64,000 bases of DNA from CAXXOK01 sp963674895 (lineage in GTDB: Bacteria > Bacillota > Clostridia > Christensenellales > Aristaeellaceae): NCBI GenBank assembly GCA_963674895.2, contig CAXXCY010000003.1, forward strand, positions 1,860,001 through 1,924,000, in the 5' to 3' direction. Below are positions 57,440 through 64,000 of the stretch, one piece after another; the stretch's first letter is position 1, and every line of letters starts with the position of its first letter. Made by a program: the position numbers and the translations under genes. The notes under the pieces are model-generated. The model was given only the letters and a program-made list of their open reading frames with translations, searched no databases and was not told where the DNA came from.

Positions 57440-58459
57440 CTATTCTGTATCTATATTCATGAATACCTTGAAATATTTCCCGCTTTCGACGTCTTCAAAC
57501 GCCTGCTCCCAGGCGCTGAGCGGCAGCACATGCGTGAGGTAGGGCTTCAGGTCGAGGCCGCCGATCATGCTGAGCATTCTTCTCCAGCTCGACGGATTGG
57601 AACCGAAGCTGGTCAGCAGCCGAAGCTCCTTGTACAGCGCGCCGTCCAGATCCACCGGAACGCTCTTGCCGTACAGGCCGACCTGCACCACGCTTGCGCG
57701 TTTGGCCGCATAGCGGATACAGTTTGCCAGGGAAGCCGCCGCCGCCGCGCACTCGAACGAAAGCGTGAAGCCCGCCTCTCCCAGCGCTTCCAGCGCCGCC
57801 TCGATTTCGCCGGTCGAGGCCGCGGTATAGTCGCAGCCCAGGGTCTCGGCCAGCGCAAGGCGCCTAGCGTCCGCCGGTAATCCCGCCATGACCACGCGCG
57901 CACCCGCCCGTTTGCACATCTGCATGCAGATCTGGCCCATCAAGCCCGCGCCGCTGATCAGCACGACGTCTCCTGCTTCAATCGCACCGATCTCGTAAAC
58001 CGCGCGCGCGCAGCATGCCGCCGGTTCATACGCCGCCATTTCGTCGGCTGGCGTCCCGTTCACTCTAAAACAGCTGCGCGCGGGAACGACCATGTATCTG
58101 GCCATCGCCCCGTTGCGCCAGGAACCGAGGGAACGCCGCCCAGCGCACATCATGTCCAATCCGGTTTCACAGTATTCGCACGTCCGGCAGGTATAGGCGC
58201 ACGCCAGGGATACCACCGTATCCCCCACCGTAAATCCACGCGCGTCGCCGCCCAGCTGAACAACCGTCGCCACATACTCGTGCCCCAGCGTTACGGGCAT
58301 GCTGTGGGGATATTCGTCCCGTATGATATGGATATCCGTCCCGCAAATCCCCACCGTTTTGACTTCCAGAAGGAGCTCGTCCTTCGCGGGCCGCGGCTTC
58401 TCAACATCCCGCATACCATAGCCCCGGACACCGTCCGCAAACTTGACAATTGCTTTCAC
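57440..58459 (-). CDS. Zinc-dependent alcohol/polyol dehydrogenase
   Basis: The 339-residue medium-chain dehydrogenase has the catalytic zinc ligands in GICGTDIH (Cys39) and GHEYVA (His60, Glu61), a structural Cys cluster CRTCEYCETGLDMMC, and the cofactor motif GAGLMGQICMQ. It resembles L-idonate 5-, sorbitol and threonine dehydrogenases. Start GTG 58459 follows GGAG; a longer frame would extend into the operator. It is the first gene of the catabolic operon and likely performs the first oxidation. Confidence 0.88.
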   Translation of the reverse strand: MKAIVKFADGVRGYGMRDVEKPRPAKDELLLEVKTVGICGTDIHIIRDEYPHSMPVTLGHEYVATVVQLGGDARGFTVGDTVVSLACAYTCRTCEYCETGLDMMCAGRRSLGSWRNGAMARYMVVPARSCFRVNGTPADEMAAYEPAACCARAVYEIGAIEAGDVVLISGAGLMGQICMQMCKRAGARVVMAGLPADARRLALAETLGCDYTAASTGEIEAALEALGEAGFTLSFECAAAAASLANCIRYAAKRASVVQVGLYGKSVPVDLDGALYKELRLLTSFGSNPSSWRRMLSMIGGLDLKPYLTHVLPLSAWEQAFEDVESGKYFKVFMNIDTE

Positions 58460-58500
58460 GATGAAGCGTCTCCACTTATGATTTAATGTGTTGATAAAGT

Positions 58501-58514
58501 GTATACCGGTGTAC
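58501..58514 (-). promoter_or_regulatory. Candidate operator of the catabolic operon
   Basis: GTATACCGGTGTAC is a near-perfect palindrome located about 11 bases downstream of the -10 box; GATGTAC and GGTGTAC repeat the half site next to it. This is a typical place for a GntR or LacI repressor. A second palindrome, TTTGTTAACAAA, lies upstream at 58588-58599. Confidence 0.55.
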
Positions 58515-58524
58515 CGATGTACCC

Positions 58525-58553
58525 AATTTAGCACACTCCCGGACTGTTGTCAA
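58525..58553 (-). promoter_or_regulatory. Promoter of the catabolic operon
   Basis: On the minus strand TTGACA, 17 bases, TAAATT (plus coordinates 58548-58553 and 58525-58530). Confidence 0.75.
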
Positions 58554-58684
58554 CACATTAAACATAAAATCGTATATATTTTTGTATTTTGTTAACAAAT
58601 TAACAAACCTGAATACGAAGCCCTCGCCCACAGGCTCCGCATTGCATTCTGGATATACCCAAAATCCATTGGTTCGTCAACGGT

Positions 58685-58831
58685 CCGCTGCAAGCGTTCA
58701 TGGATGGGTTTGGTTCTGTGGATGCGCTCGAAAGAAGCATATCCTCGATAAATCTCATCGGATCAGCCGCAATCCGCTTCAAGTATTTATGGATAGTTTT
58801 GGTCTGTGTGCGCGCTCGAAACAAACACCTT
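58685..58831. repeat. Imperfect direct duplication in the intergenic region
   Basis: Two stretches of about 57 bases are clearly related: 58685-58740 (CCGCTGCAAG, ATGGATGGGTTTGG, GCGCTCGAAA) and 58774-58831 (CCGCTTCAAG, ATGGATAGTTTTGG, GCGCTCGAAA). They lie in a 600-base gap (58560-59068) that otherwise has no recognised gene. ORFs across it look like chance frames or decayed coding repeats. Confidence 0.55.
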
Positions 58832-59068
58832 TTCAAAACAGATTCGGTCCCGCCGCGCTGCCGGTCCGGCGCCAATCGCTCGTACTTACCTGCAAGCGGA
58901 AGTAATCGCACGCCGAAATCATCCCCCTATGTTTTTCAAACCTTTGCACATCGCCCGCCCCACGGCAGTGTCATTGTGCGAAAGCGGCAGTAAACGGGCA
59001 GCAGGAAACCGCCGAAGGGCAAGGCGCGGTATCCGTCCAGCTGAGTTATTCCGGTATCAGCCTGCCAT

Positions 59069-59103
59069 CAAAAACGGCAGCCGATACGCTCAGTATCGGC
59101 TGC
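59069..59103 (-). terminator. Terminator after the FAH-family gene
   Basis: GCAGCCGATAC (59077-59087) pairs perfectly with GTATCGGCTGC (59093-59103); on the minus strand the stem is followed by CG and five T. Confidence 0.9.
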
Positions 59104-59136
59104 ATCTTCCTATATACAATGTTCAACCGCGTTCGC

Positions 59137-59931
59137 TTATGCTTCGTCAACCACGGTATTGCGCAAAACACCGATCTGTTCGATCTCGACTTCGATACGG
59201 TCGCCTTTTCTCAAAAACACCGGCGGCACCCGCTTGAACCCGACTCCCGAGGGCGTTCCGGTCAGGATCAGCGTCCCCGGCAGCAGCGTCATGTTCCGCG
59301 AACAGTAGCTGACCAGCTCGTTCACGCCGCAAATCAGCTCCGAGGTATTGGAATCCTGCATCGTCCGCCCGTTGAGCCGGCATTGAATCCGCAGGGCGGA
59401 CGTGTCGGGAAGCCGGACTACCCAGGGGCCCGCCGGACAAAACGTATCGAAGGATTTCCCGCGCGCCCATTGCTTGTCGATTTTGAACTGGCAGTCCCGC
59501 GCGCTGACGTCGTTGGCGCAGGTATACCCGAACACATACTCCGGCGCTTCCTCCGCGCTTACGTTCTTCGCGGCTTTCCCGATGACGACGGCGAGCTCCG
59601 CTTCGTAGTCCACCTCGGCGGGCGCCGTGCGGGGCAGTGCGATATCGCACTCCGGCCCCGTAAGCGAGGTGGTCGCCTTCAGGAAGATCTGGGGATTGTC
59701 GGAGGTCGGGATATTCGTTTCCCGGGAGTGTTCCCGGTAATTCAGTCCGATAGCCAGGATATTGGGCGGAACGACCGGGGCCAGAAGCCGGACGGATTGC
59801 GCCGGTACGGGTTCCCCGGCCCGCCGGAAGCCCGGCTCCAGAAAATTGCGGTCCAGGGGGTACACCGTCTCCCCGTCGAGCTCGCCGTAGGCTATGGCTC
59901 CGTCCTGCTGATACCGAACATACTGGATCAT
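59137..59931 (-). CDS. Fumarylacetoacetate hydrolase family protein
   Basis: The 264-residue protein has the FAH fold: ILAIGLNYREHSRE, metal ligands in VDYEAELAVVIGK, GYTCANDVSARDCQ, FDTFCPAGPWVV and LTGTPSGVGF. Members cleave or decarboxylate beta-diketo or 2-oxo acids (for example 2-keto-3-deoxy-sugar acid derivatives, fumarylpyruvate). The start 59931 is chosen because GGAGA would touch the ATG at 59937. It sits just upstream of the TTT operon on the same strand but as its own unit with a terminator. Confidence 0.88.
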   Translation of the reverse strand: MIQYVRYQQDGAIAYGELDGETVYPLDRNFLEPGFRRAGEPVPAQSVRLLAPVVPPNILAIGLNYREHSRETNIPTSDNPQIFLKATTSLTGPECDIALPRTAPAEVDYEAELAVVIGKAAKNVSAEEAPEYVFGYTCANDVSARDCQFKIDKQWARGKSFDTFCPAGPWVVRLPDTSALRIQCRLNGRTMQDSNTSELICGVNELVSYCSRNMTLLPGTLILTGTPSGVGFKRVPPVFLRKGDRIEVEIEQIGVLRNTVVDEA

Positions 59932-60082
59932 TTGCATTCTCTCCTACTTCATGAACGCATGGGAAAACATCATGTACTGCCGCGTATATTCCACATGCTC
60001 CGGCCGTTTACCTGACTTGTCTGTTTCCCCAAGGGTCCGCTTCGCGCCGTATCCGTCTCCCGTTTACGGGACCGCAAGCCTC

Positions 60083-60601
60083 CTATACGGCTTCGCCCGC
60101 GGCCCTGAGCCGCGCCAGCAATGCAGGAGATTTATTCTCCGCACCGTATGCCGTAAAAATACCGATATCCTCAAGCCCCAAATACTCTGCGAAGGATTTC
60201 CGGTATTCATAGATTGCGCCTTCAAACACATCATCGCTCCCGGAGCTGAGAAACAGCATGGTTTTGCGCGGCCATTGTAAATCATTCACCGCATAGGTCC
60301 GGTTGATGGCGCATTGCAGCTGTCCGCTGAGGCTGAAATGATAAACCGGGGACGCGAGCACCAGCAGCTCCGCCGATTCCAGGGCGGCGTAAATTTCCTT
60401 CATATCGTCCTGCTGTCTGCAAACCCCGTGCCCCGTTGTGTGGCAGTATTCGCAGCCCAGACATCCGGCGATCTGTTTTTCGCAGACGGCGATCACTGTC
60501 ACCCGATGCCCCTTCGTCTCCGCGCCCTGCCGGAACGCCGTAATCATCGCGGCTGTGTTTCCATTCCGTCTCGGGCTTCCGTTCAAAATCAGGATATGCA
60601 T
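60083..60601 (-). CDS. NADPH-dependent FMN reductase / flavodoxin-like protein
   Basis: The 172-residue protein begins ILILNGSPRRNGNTAAM, the FMN phosphate loop of the flavodoxin-like reductases, and carries CLGCEYCHTTGHGVC at about 47-61, a Cys pattern like that of iron-sulfur flavoproteins. YHFSLSGQLQCAINRT is the flavin-binding segment. Electron partners are unknown. ATG 60601 follows GGAGA. Confidence 0.88.
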   Translation of the reverse strand: MHILILNGSPRRNGNTAAMITAFRQGAETKGHRVTVIAVCEKQIAGCLGCEYCHTTGHGVCRQQDDMKEIYAALESAELLVLASPVYHFSLSGQLQCAINRTYAVNDLQWPRKTMLFLSSGSDDVFEGAIYEYRKSFAEYLGLEDIGIFTAYGAENKSPALLARLRAAGEAV

Positions 60602-60699
60602 GCAAAGTCTCCTTGTTTTCCGGCGGTCAGGTTCAGAAAGATTGCCTTTTCCATGGGAGCTCCTGCTCTCAAGGCGCGCAAGTACGGCTGCCGGGACGC

Positions 60700-61134
60700 C
60701 TATCCGCGGTATTTCGCCTTCTCCTGCCTAAGGACGGTTCGGAATTTCCAGCCGCTTGCCTTGGCGGCGTTCTTGACGGTTTTGGCGATCTCACCGAGGT
60801 TCACGGTCAGCTCCGCAACCTTGCCCTCGGGCCCGTACTGCACGATCTTCACCTTGCGGAAGATCGCGCCGCCGGACTGCGTGGAGGTTTCAAAGCCGCC
60901 GCCGAACGAGAGGCCCGCGCCGCTTTCCACGGTCTTCTGCCACATATAGGCCGTTTTGTCTCCCTCGTCCAGAAGGATGAGCGCGTCGTACCGGAGCTTC
61001 CTGTTTCCGGTGCTCCAGCCGGCGTTGAGGAATTCCGTATGGATTTCCAGGTCGGATTCCTGGCCCTGCGTGAAGGCGATACCCAGCTTTGTGAACGCCT
61101 GCTCAATCTGCGCAAGTACCTGCTGCTTGTCCAT
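60700..61134 (-). CDS. Conserved hypothetical protein
   Basis: The 144-residue soluble protein begins MDKQQVLAQIEQAFTKLG and has WSTGNRKLRYDALI, LSFGGGFETSTQSGGA, RKVKIVQYGPEGK and a helical end. I recall similar clostridial hypotheticals but no function. Start 61134 fits GGAGAGG at 8 bases; an ATG at 61155 lies before that site. A possible promoter is at 61230-61258. Confidence 0.65.
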   Translation of the reverse strand: MDKQQVLAQIEQAFTKLGIAFTQGQESDLEIHTEFLNAGWSTGNRKLRYDALILLDEGDKTAYMWQKTVESGAGLSFGGGFETSTQSGGAIFRKVKIVQYGPEGKVAELTVNLGEIAKTVKNAAKASGWKFRTVLRQEKAKYRG

Positions 61135-61229
61135 GGCATACACCTCTCCCGCCATAACGGCGGCATTATTCCAGGAAGACGGTCATGCCGCGCGTCCGGC
61201 GGCGCATGGGACCATCCGGCGGCATATAT

Positions 61230-61258
61230 TGTATAAACATACGACGGCCGCGCCGCAA
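61230..61258 (-). promoter_or_regulatory. Possible promoter of the hypothetical gene
   Basis: On the minus strand TTGCGG, 17 bases, TATACA (plus coordinates 61253-61258 and 61230-61235), about 95 bases before the ATG. The -35 is poor. Confidence 0.4.
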
Positions 61259-61554
61259 TGTCCTTTTCACCTCACGCATGCGGACGCCGCCACGGCCGCA
61301 GCGCCTGCTCGCATTCCGATGGAGCGGATCCTACAAAAACAACTTTTACATCGGCGCCGCCCAACCATCCTGTTCCCTGTCCCAGGGAGCTGCCGGCGGC
61401 AGCGGCTGCCATATGGTTCCAAACCGGATATGCGGGCTCCAATCAGGGTCGGCGCACACCGCCGTTTCAAGCGCGGCCGCGCAATATTGAATTCCTCTCC
61501 ATTTGTCAAATATCACACTGGATTGTCCTAAATACACCAAATGGTCCGGAACAA

Positions 61555-61583
61555 TTGACATCCATTTTTAATTATGATATCGT
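61555..61583 (+). promoter_or_regulatory. Possible promoter of the sugar ABC transporter
   Basis: TTGACA (61555-61560), 17-base spacer, TATCGT (61578-61583). A second -10-like TATAAT at 61628-61633 lacks a good -35. The rest of the 61259-61554 stretch has no supported gene. Confidence 0.5.
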
Positions 61584-61705
61584 ACAAATCACAAAAGCTG
61601 CTTAAGGAAAAGCAAAAATACGGGTTGTATAATACATACTTTTGTATTGCCTGTTCAGCTTATGTCTGAACTGCAAAAAATAACACGAAAAGGAAGGGAA
61701 TCGCA

Positions 61706-62686
61706 GTGAAAAAGGTACTCTCCATGCTACTGATGGCCGCTGTTCTATGCACGATCGCAGCGCCGGCGTTTGCAAGCTCAGAGCCGATCACCGTGGGTTT
61801 TGCGAACATCAACGAAAGAGGATCATTTGGTAAAATGGTGCTCAGCAACATGAAGGAAACCGCCGCGGAGCGGGGCTACAACATCATCTGCGTTGACAAC
61901 AACTCGGATGGCGCGACGGCCGTCGCGAACACCGACACGCTTTTGGCGATGAACGTTGACATCATGATCGAGTTCAATGTCGACGGTTCCGTGGCGCCGG
62001 TCATCATGGAGAAATTCAACGCGGCGGGCGTTCCGGTCATCGCCATCGACATCCCGCATGAGGGAGCGACTTTCTTTGGCGCCAACAATTCCTACGCGGG
62101 CGTTCTGGCCGGGGAAACGGCCGGCGACTGGATCATCAAGAACTGGGACGGGGAAGTGGATTACGTCGTGCTGATTATCCAGCCCGTGTCCGGCCCCACC
62201 GTCGCGCCGCGCGTCGGCATGTTCCCGGAAGGCCTGCGCAACAAGGGCATCGAATTTGACGATACGATGATCGTGCAGATCGACGGCCAGAACGACGCGC
62301 AGTTCACCCAGGCCCGGTTTGCGGACTTCCTGCTCGCCCACCCCGACGCGGAGAAGATCGCCGTGGCGACCATCAACGACGTAGCCGCCTCCGGTGTGTA
62401 TGCAGCCGCTGAAATCGCGGGCCGCGCGGACAACATCGTCCTGGTCAGCCAGAACGCGACGGCCGACTTCGTCGAGCCGATGTACGCCGCTAACGGCGAA
62501 ACCAACTGGATCGCCTCCATCGCCTACTTCCCCAACCGGTACGGCGAGTTCGTGTTCAATATCATCGATAAAATGGTCGCTGGCGAGGAGCTGGAAGATA
62601 CCTATTACATCGACCATATCGCCATCACCTGGGACAACATCAAGAAATGGTATCCCCTGGATGACCTGCCGTGGGAAGGGTTATAA
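61706..62686 (+). CDS. Sugar ABC transporter substrate-binding protein (RbsB-like)
   Basis: The 326-residue protein has a Sec signal (MKKVLSMLLMAAVLCTIAAPA, cleavage near AFA-SS) and the Peripla_BP_4 fold of ribose/galactose-type binding proteins: VGFANINERGSFGKM, VDIMIEFNVDGSVAP, GVPVIAIDIP and FGANNSYAGVLAG. No lipobox Cys is seen. GTG 61706 follows AAGGAAGGG. It is followed by the RbsA-like ATPase. The ligand is unknown; sugars, inositols or related polyols are typical. Confidence 0.9.
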   Translation: MKKVLSMLLMAAVLCTIAAPAFASSEPITVGFANINERGSFGKMVLSNMKETAAERGYNIICVDNNSDGATAVANTDTLLAMNVDIMIEFNVDGSVAPVIMEKFNAAGVPVIAIDIPHEGATFFGANNSYAGVLAGETAGDWIIKNWDGEVDYVVLIIQPVSGPTVAPRVGMFPEGLRNKGIEFDDTMIVQIDGQNDAQFTQARFADFLLAHPDAEKIAVATINDVAASGVYAAAEIAGRADNIVLVSQNATADFVEPMYAANGETNWIASIAYFPNRYGEFVFNIIDKMVAGEELEDTYYIDHIAITWDNIKKWYPLDDLPWEGL

Positions 62687-62710
62687 TCCTGTTGTGATGA
62701 ACTAAGCAAA

Positions 62711-62749
62711 ACATGTCGGCCGGCCGGCTGCACCGGCCGGCCGATGTGT
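62711..62749 (+). other. Very stable intergenic hairpin between binding protein and ATPase genes
   Basis: A 17-pair stem (62711-62727 with 62733-62749, two G-T pairs) built on CGGCCGGCCGG/CCGGCCGGCCG with loop CTGCA. No T run follows, so it is more likely to protect the upstream mRNA end than to terminate. Confidence 0.65.
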
Positions 62750-62782
62750 ACTCTTTCACCCGAATGGGAGATGAACCGTTGT

Positions 62783-64000
62783 ATGGAAACACTCGGGAAC
62801 ACCCAATCACAGGACGTCGTACTCAGAGCCAGGGGGATTTCCAAGGAGTTTCCCGGAGTAAAGGCCCTGACCAACGTGGATTTTGAAATCTGCAGAGGCG
62901 AGGTTGTAGCCCTGCTGGGAGAAAACGGAGCCGGCAAATCCACGCTGATCAAGATCCTGTCCGGCGTTTTATCCCTGGACGTCGGCACCCTGGAGCTGGA
63001 AGGGCGGCCCGTCAAGTTCAACTATCCCTCCGAAGCCAAAGCGGCCGGCATCGGGATCATCCATCAGGAATTGAACTATGTCGGCACCGTTTCCGTCGCG
63101 GAGAATATCTACATGGGCGATATTCCCCGGCGCGGCCTGTTCGTGGATCATAAGAAATTATACAAGGGCGCCACGGAGATCATGGCGCGCATCGGACTAA
63201 CGCTCGACCCCAGAATGTCCATCGGGCTGTGCTCCGTCGCACAGAAGCAGCTGATTGAAATCGCCAAGGTGATCGCCAACGACGCGAAGGTCCTCATCAT
63301 GGACGAGCCCACGTCCGCACTCAACGACGTGGAGACGGAAAACCTGTTCGCCTTCATCAAAAAGGCGAGCGCCATGGGGATTTCCGTGATCTATATCTCA
63401 CATAAGCTGGACGAAATTTTTGCCGTGGCGCAGCGGGTCGTGGTACTGCGGGACGGCGTGGTAACCGGAAAGCTGATCGTTGCCGAAGCGACGCGCGAGC
63501 AGCTGATTACCACGATGGTCGGCCGGAAGCTGACCGATATGTTCCCCAAAACCCAAGTCCAGGCCGGGGATACGGCGCTGGAAGTCATCGGCCTGACAGC
63601 GCCGGCGATTAAGAATATCTCGTTTCAAGCCAGAAAAGGGGAGATCTTCGGCATCTACGGCCTGCTCGGTTCCGGCCACCTGGATATCGGCCCTGCCATT
63701 TACGGGCAGACCATTTTAAGCGGCGGGCGGATCCTCGTCAACGGCGTGGAACGGAAGATCCGCAATCCGCTCAACGCTCTCAAAAGCGGGATCGCGTACG
63801 TGCCCGCGGAACGCAAGGTGGAAGGCCTGATCCTCAATATGTCGGTGCGCCACAATATCCTGGCGTCGCTGTATGCAAAGAGCGACCATATCCGCTGGAT
63901 ACGCAAAGCGTTTGAGATGAAAATAGCCAAAAAATGGATCGAGAAACTGCGCATCAAAACGCCTTCCTCCGAAGCCAGAACCGAATCGCTGTCGGGCGGG
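62783..64000 (+). CDS. Sugar ABC transporter ATP-binding protein, RbsA type (3' end cut off)
   Basis: The frame runs from 62783 past the window edge (406 codons seen of about 500). The first half has Walker A GENGAGKST, the degenerate signature VAQKQLIEIAK and Walker B VLIMDEPTSAL with the switch ISHKLDE. The second half starts near GEIFGIYGLLGSGH, a degenerate Walker A as usual in RbsA, and reaches the second signature ESLSGG at the edge. ATG 62783 has GGGAG about 12 bases away; an in-frame ATG at 62771 touches that site and is less likely. The permease gene is expected just beyond the window. Confidence 0.93.
   Translation, partial: METLGNTQSQDVVLRARGISKEFPGVKALTNVDFEICRGEVVALLGENGAGKSTLIKILSGVLSLDVGTLELEGRPVKFNYPSEAKAAGIGIIHQELNYVGTVSVAENIYMGDIPRRGLFVDHKKLYKGATEIMARIGLTLDPRMSIGLCSVAQKQLIEIAKVIANDAKVLIMDEPTSALNDVETENLFAFIKKASAMGISVIYISHKLDEIFAVAQRVVVLRDGVVTGKLIVAEATREQLITTMVGRKLTDMFPKTQVQAGDTALEVIGLTAPAIKNISFQARKGEIFGIYGLLGSGHLDIGPAIYGQTILSGGRILVNGVERKIRNPLNALKSGIAYVPAERKVEGLILNMSVRHNILASLYAKSDHIRWIRKAFEMKIAKKWIEKLRIKTPSSEARTESLSGG

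Noticed and set aside
58582..58905. Plus-strand 107-codon ORF in the intergenic gap
   Set aside because: Its apparent internal repeat comes from the DNA duplication; no ribosome site or family features.
61258..61605. Plus-strand 115-codon ORF before the sugar transporter
   Set aside because: Composition-like protein with no ribosome site; it runs through the probable promoter at 61555-61583.

Overview
The window looks like a stretch of chromosome from an anaerobic, fairly high-GC member of the Clostridia (Bacillota). The basis is a T-box leader before thrS, a WhiA and Crh-like HPr pair, a 2-oxoacid:ferredoxin oxidoreductase with its own ferredoxin, ECF vitamin transporters, an ANTAR regulator beside a glutamine synthetase homologue, AGGAGG-type ribosome sites and many TTGACA-N17-TATAAT-like promoters. 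I cannot place it more precisely. No rRNA, CRISPR array, phage block or complete insertion sequence was seen; there is one tRNA (Lys, UUU).

Left part (1-17.2 kb). A minus-strand operon carries an ECF transporter module (ecfA1, ecfA2, ecfT) and truA; its first gene is a fusion of a riboflavin kinase domain to EcfA1. Then come a GT-C-like membrane protein, a DUF3842 pair, and an ECF S component coupled to a small P-loop kinase behind a leader with two similar hairpins. The NAD de novo genes nadA-nadB-nadC and an orphan BMP-type binding protein follow. A CorA-type Mg transporter has a 33-codon leader ORF and a terminator-like hairpin before it. uvrC closes this part.

Middle (17.2-47.4 kb). A modular inverted-repeat element separates uvrC from radA-yacL-ltaE. 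Next are a large secreted wall-type protein, an arsenic operon (acr3-arsM-arsC) with a palindromic operator but no local arsR, and a minus-strand xpaC-telA-glnA-like-ANTAR cluster whose GlnA homologue has lost key active-site residues. A vor/kor-type oxidoreductase operon follows whose alpha subunit is fused in frame to a long charged helical tail with its own internal ribosome site. A second relative of the repeat element, a ROK sugar kinase, whiA, a Crh-like gene, a hypothetical gene, a GH13 glycosidase, recF, a MutS2-like gene without Smr domain, a candidate small RNA, T-box-thrS, a DUF1801 gene, a remnant of a solute-binding protein and degV complete this section.

Right part (47.6-64 kb). 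After tRNA-Lys and a short AT-rich patch with a small Cys-containing ORF comes a minus-strand catabolic operon of about 10 kb: zinc alcohol dehydrogenase, transaldolase, a tripartite tricarboxylate transporter (TctC, TctB, TctA), an SDR dehydrogenase, a split transketolase, a tartronate-semialdehyde-reductase-like enzyme and a GntR/FCD regulator. It has transketolase and transaldolase but no kinase or isomerase, and its substrate is not evident. A fumarylacetoacetate-hydrolase family gene, a flavoprotein and a hypothetical gene lie upstream on the same strand. The window ends in a sugar ABC transporter (binding protein, then an ATPase cut by the edge).

The observations I consider most worth following are the flavokinase-EcfA1 fusion, the CorA leader peptide with attenuator, the TTT/transketolase/transaldolase operon, the small RNA upstream of mutS2-like, and the oxidoreductase subunit fused to a helical tail.
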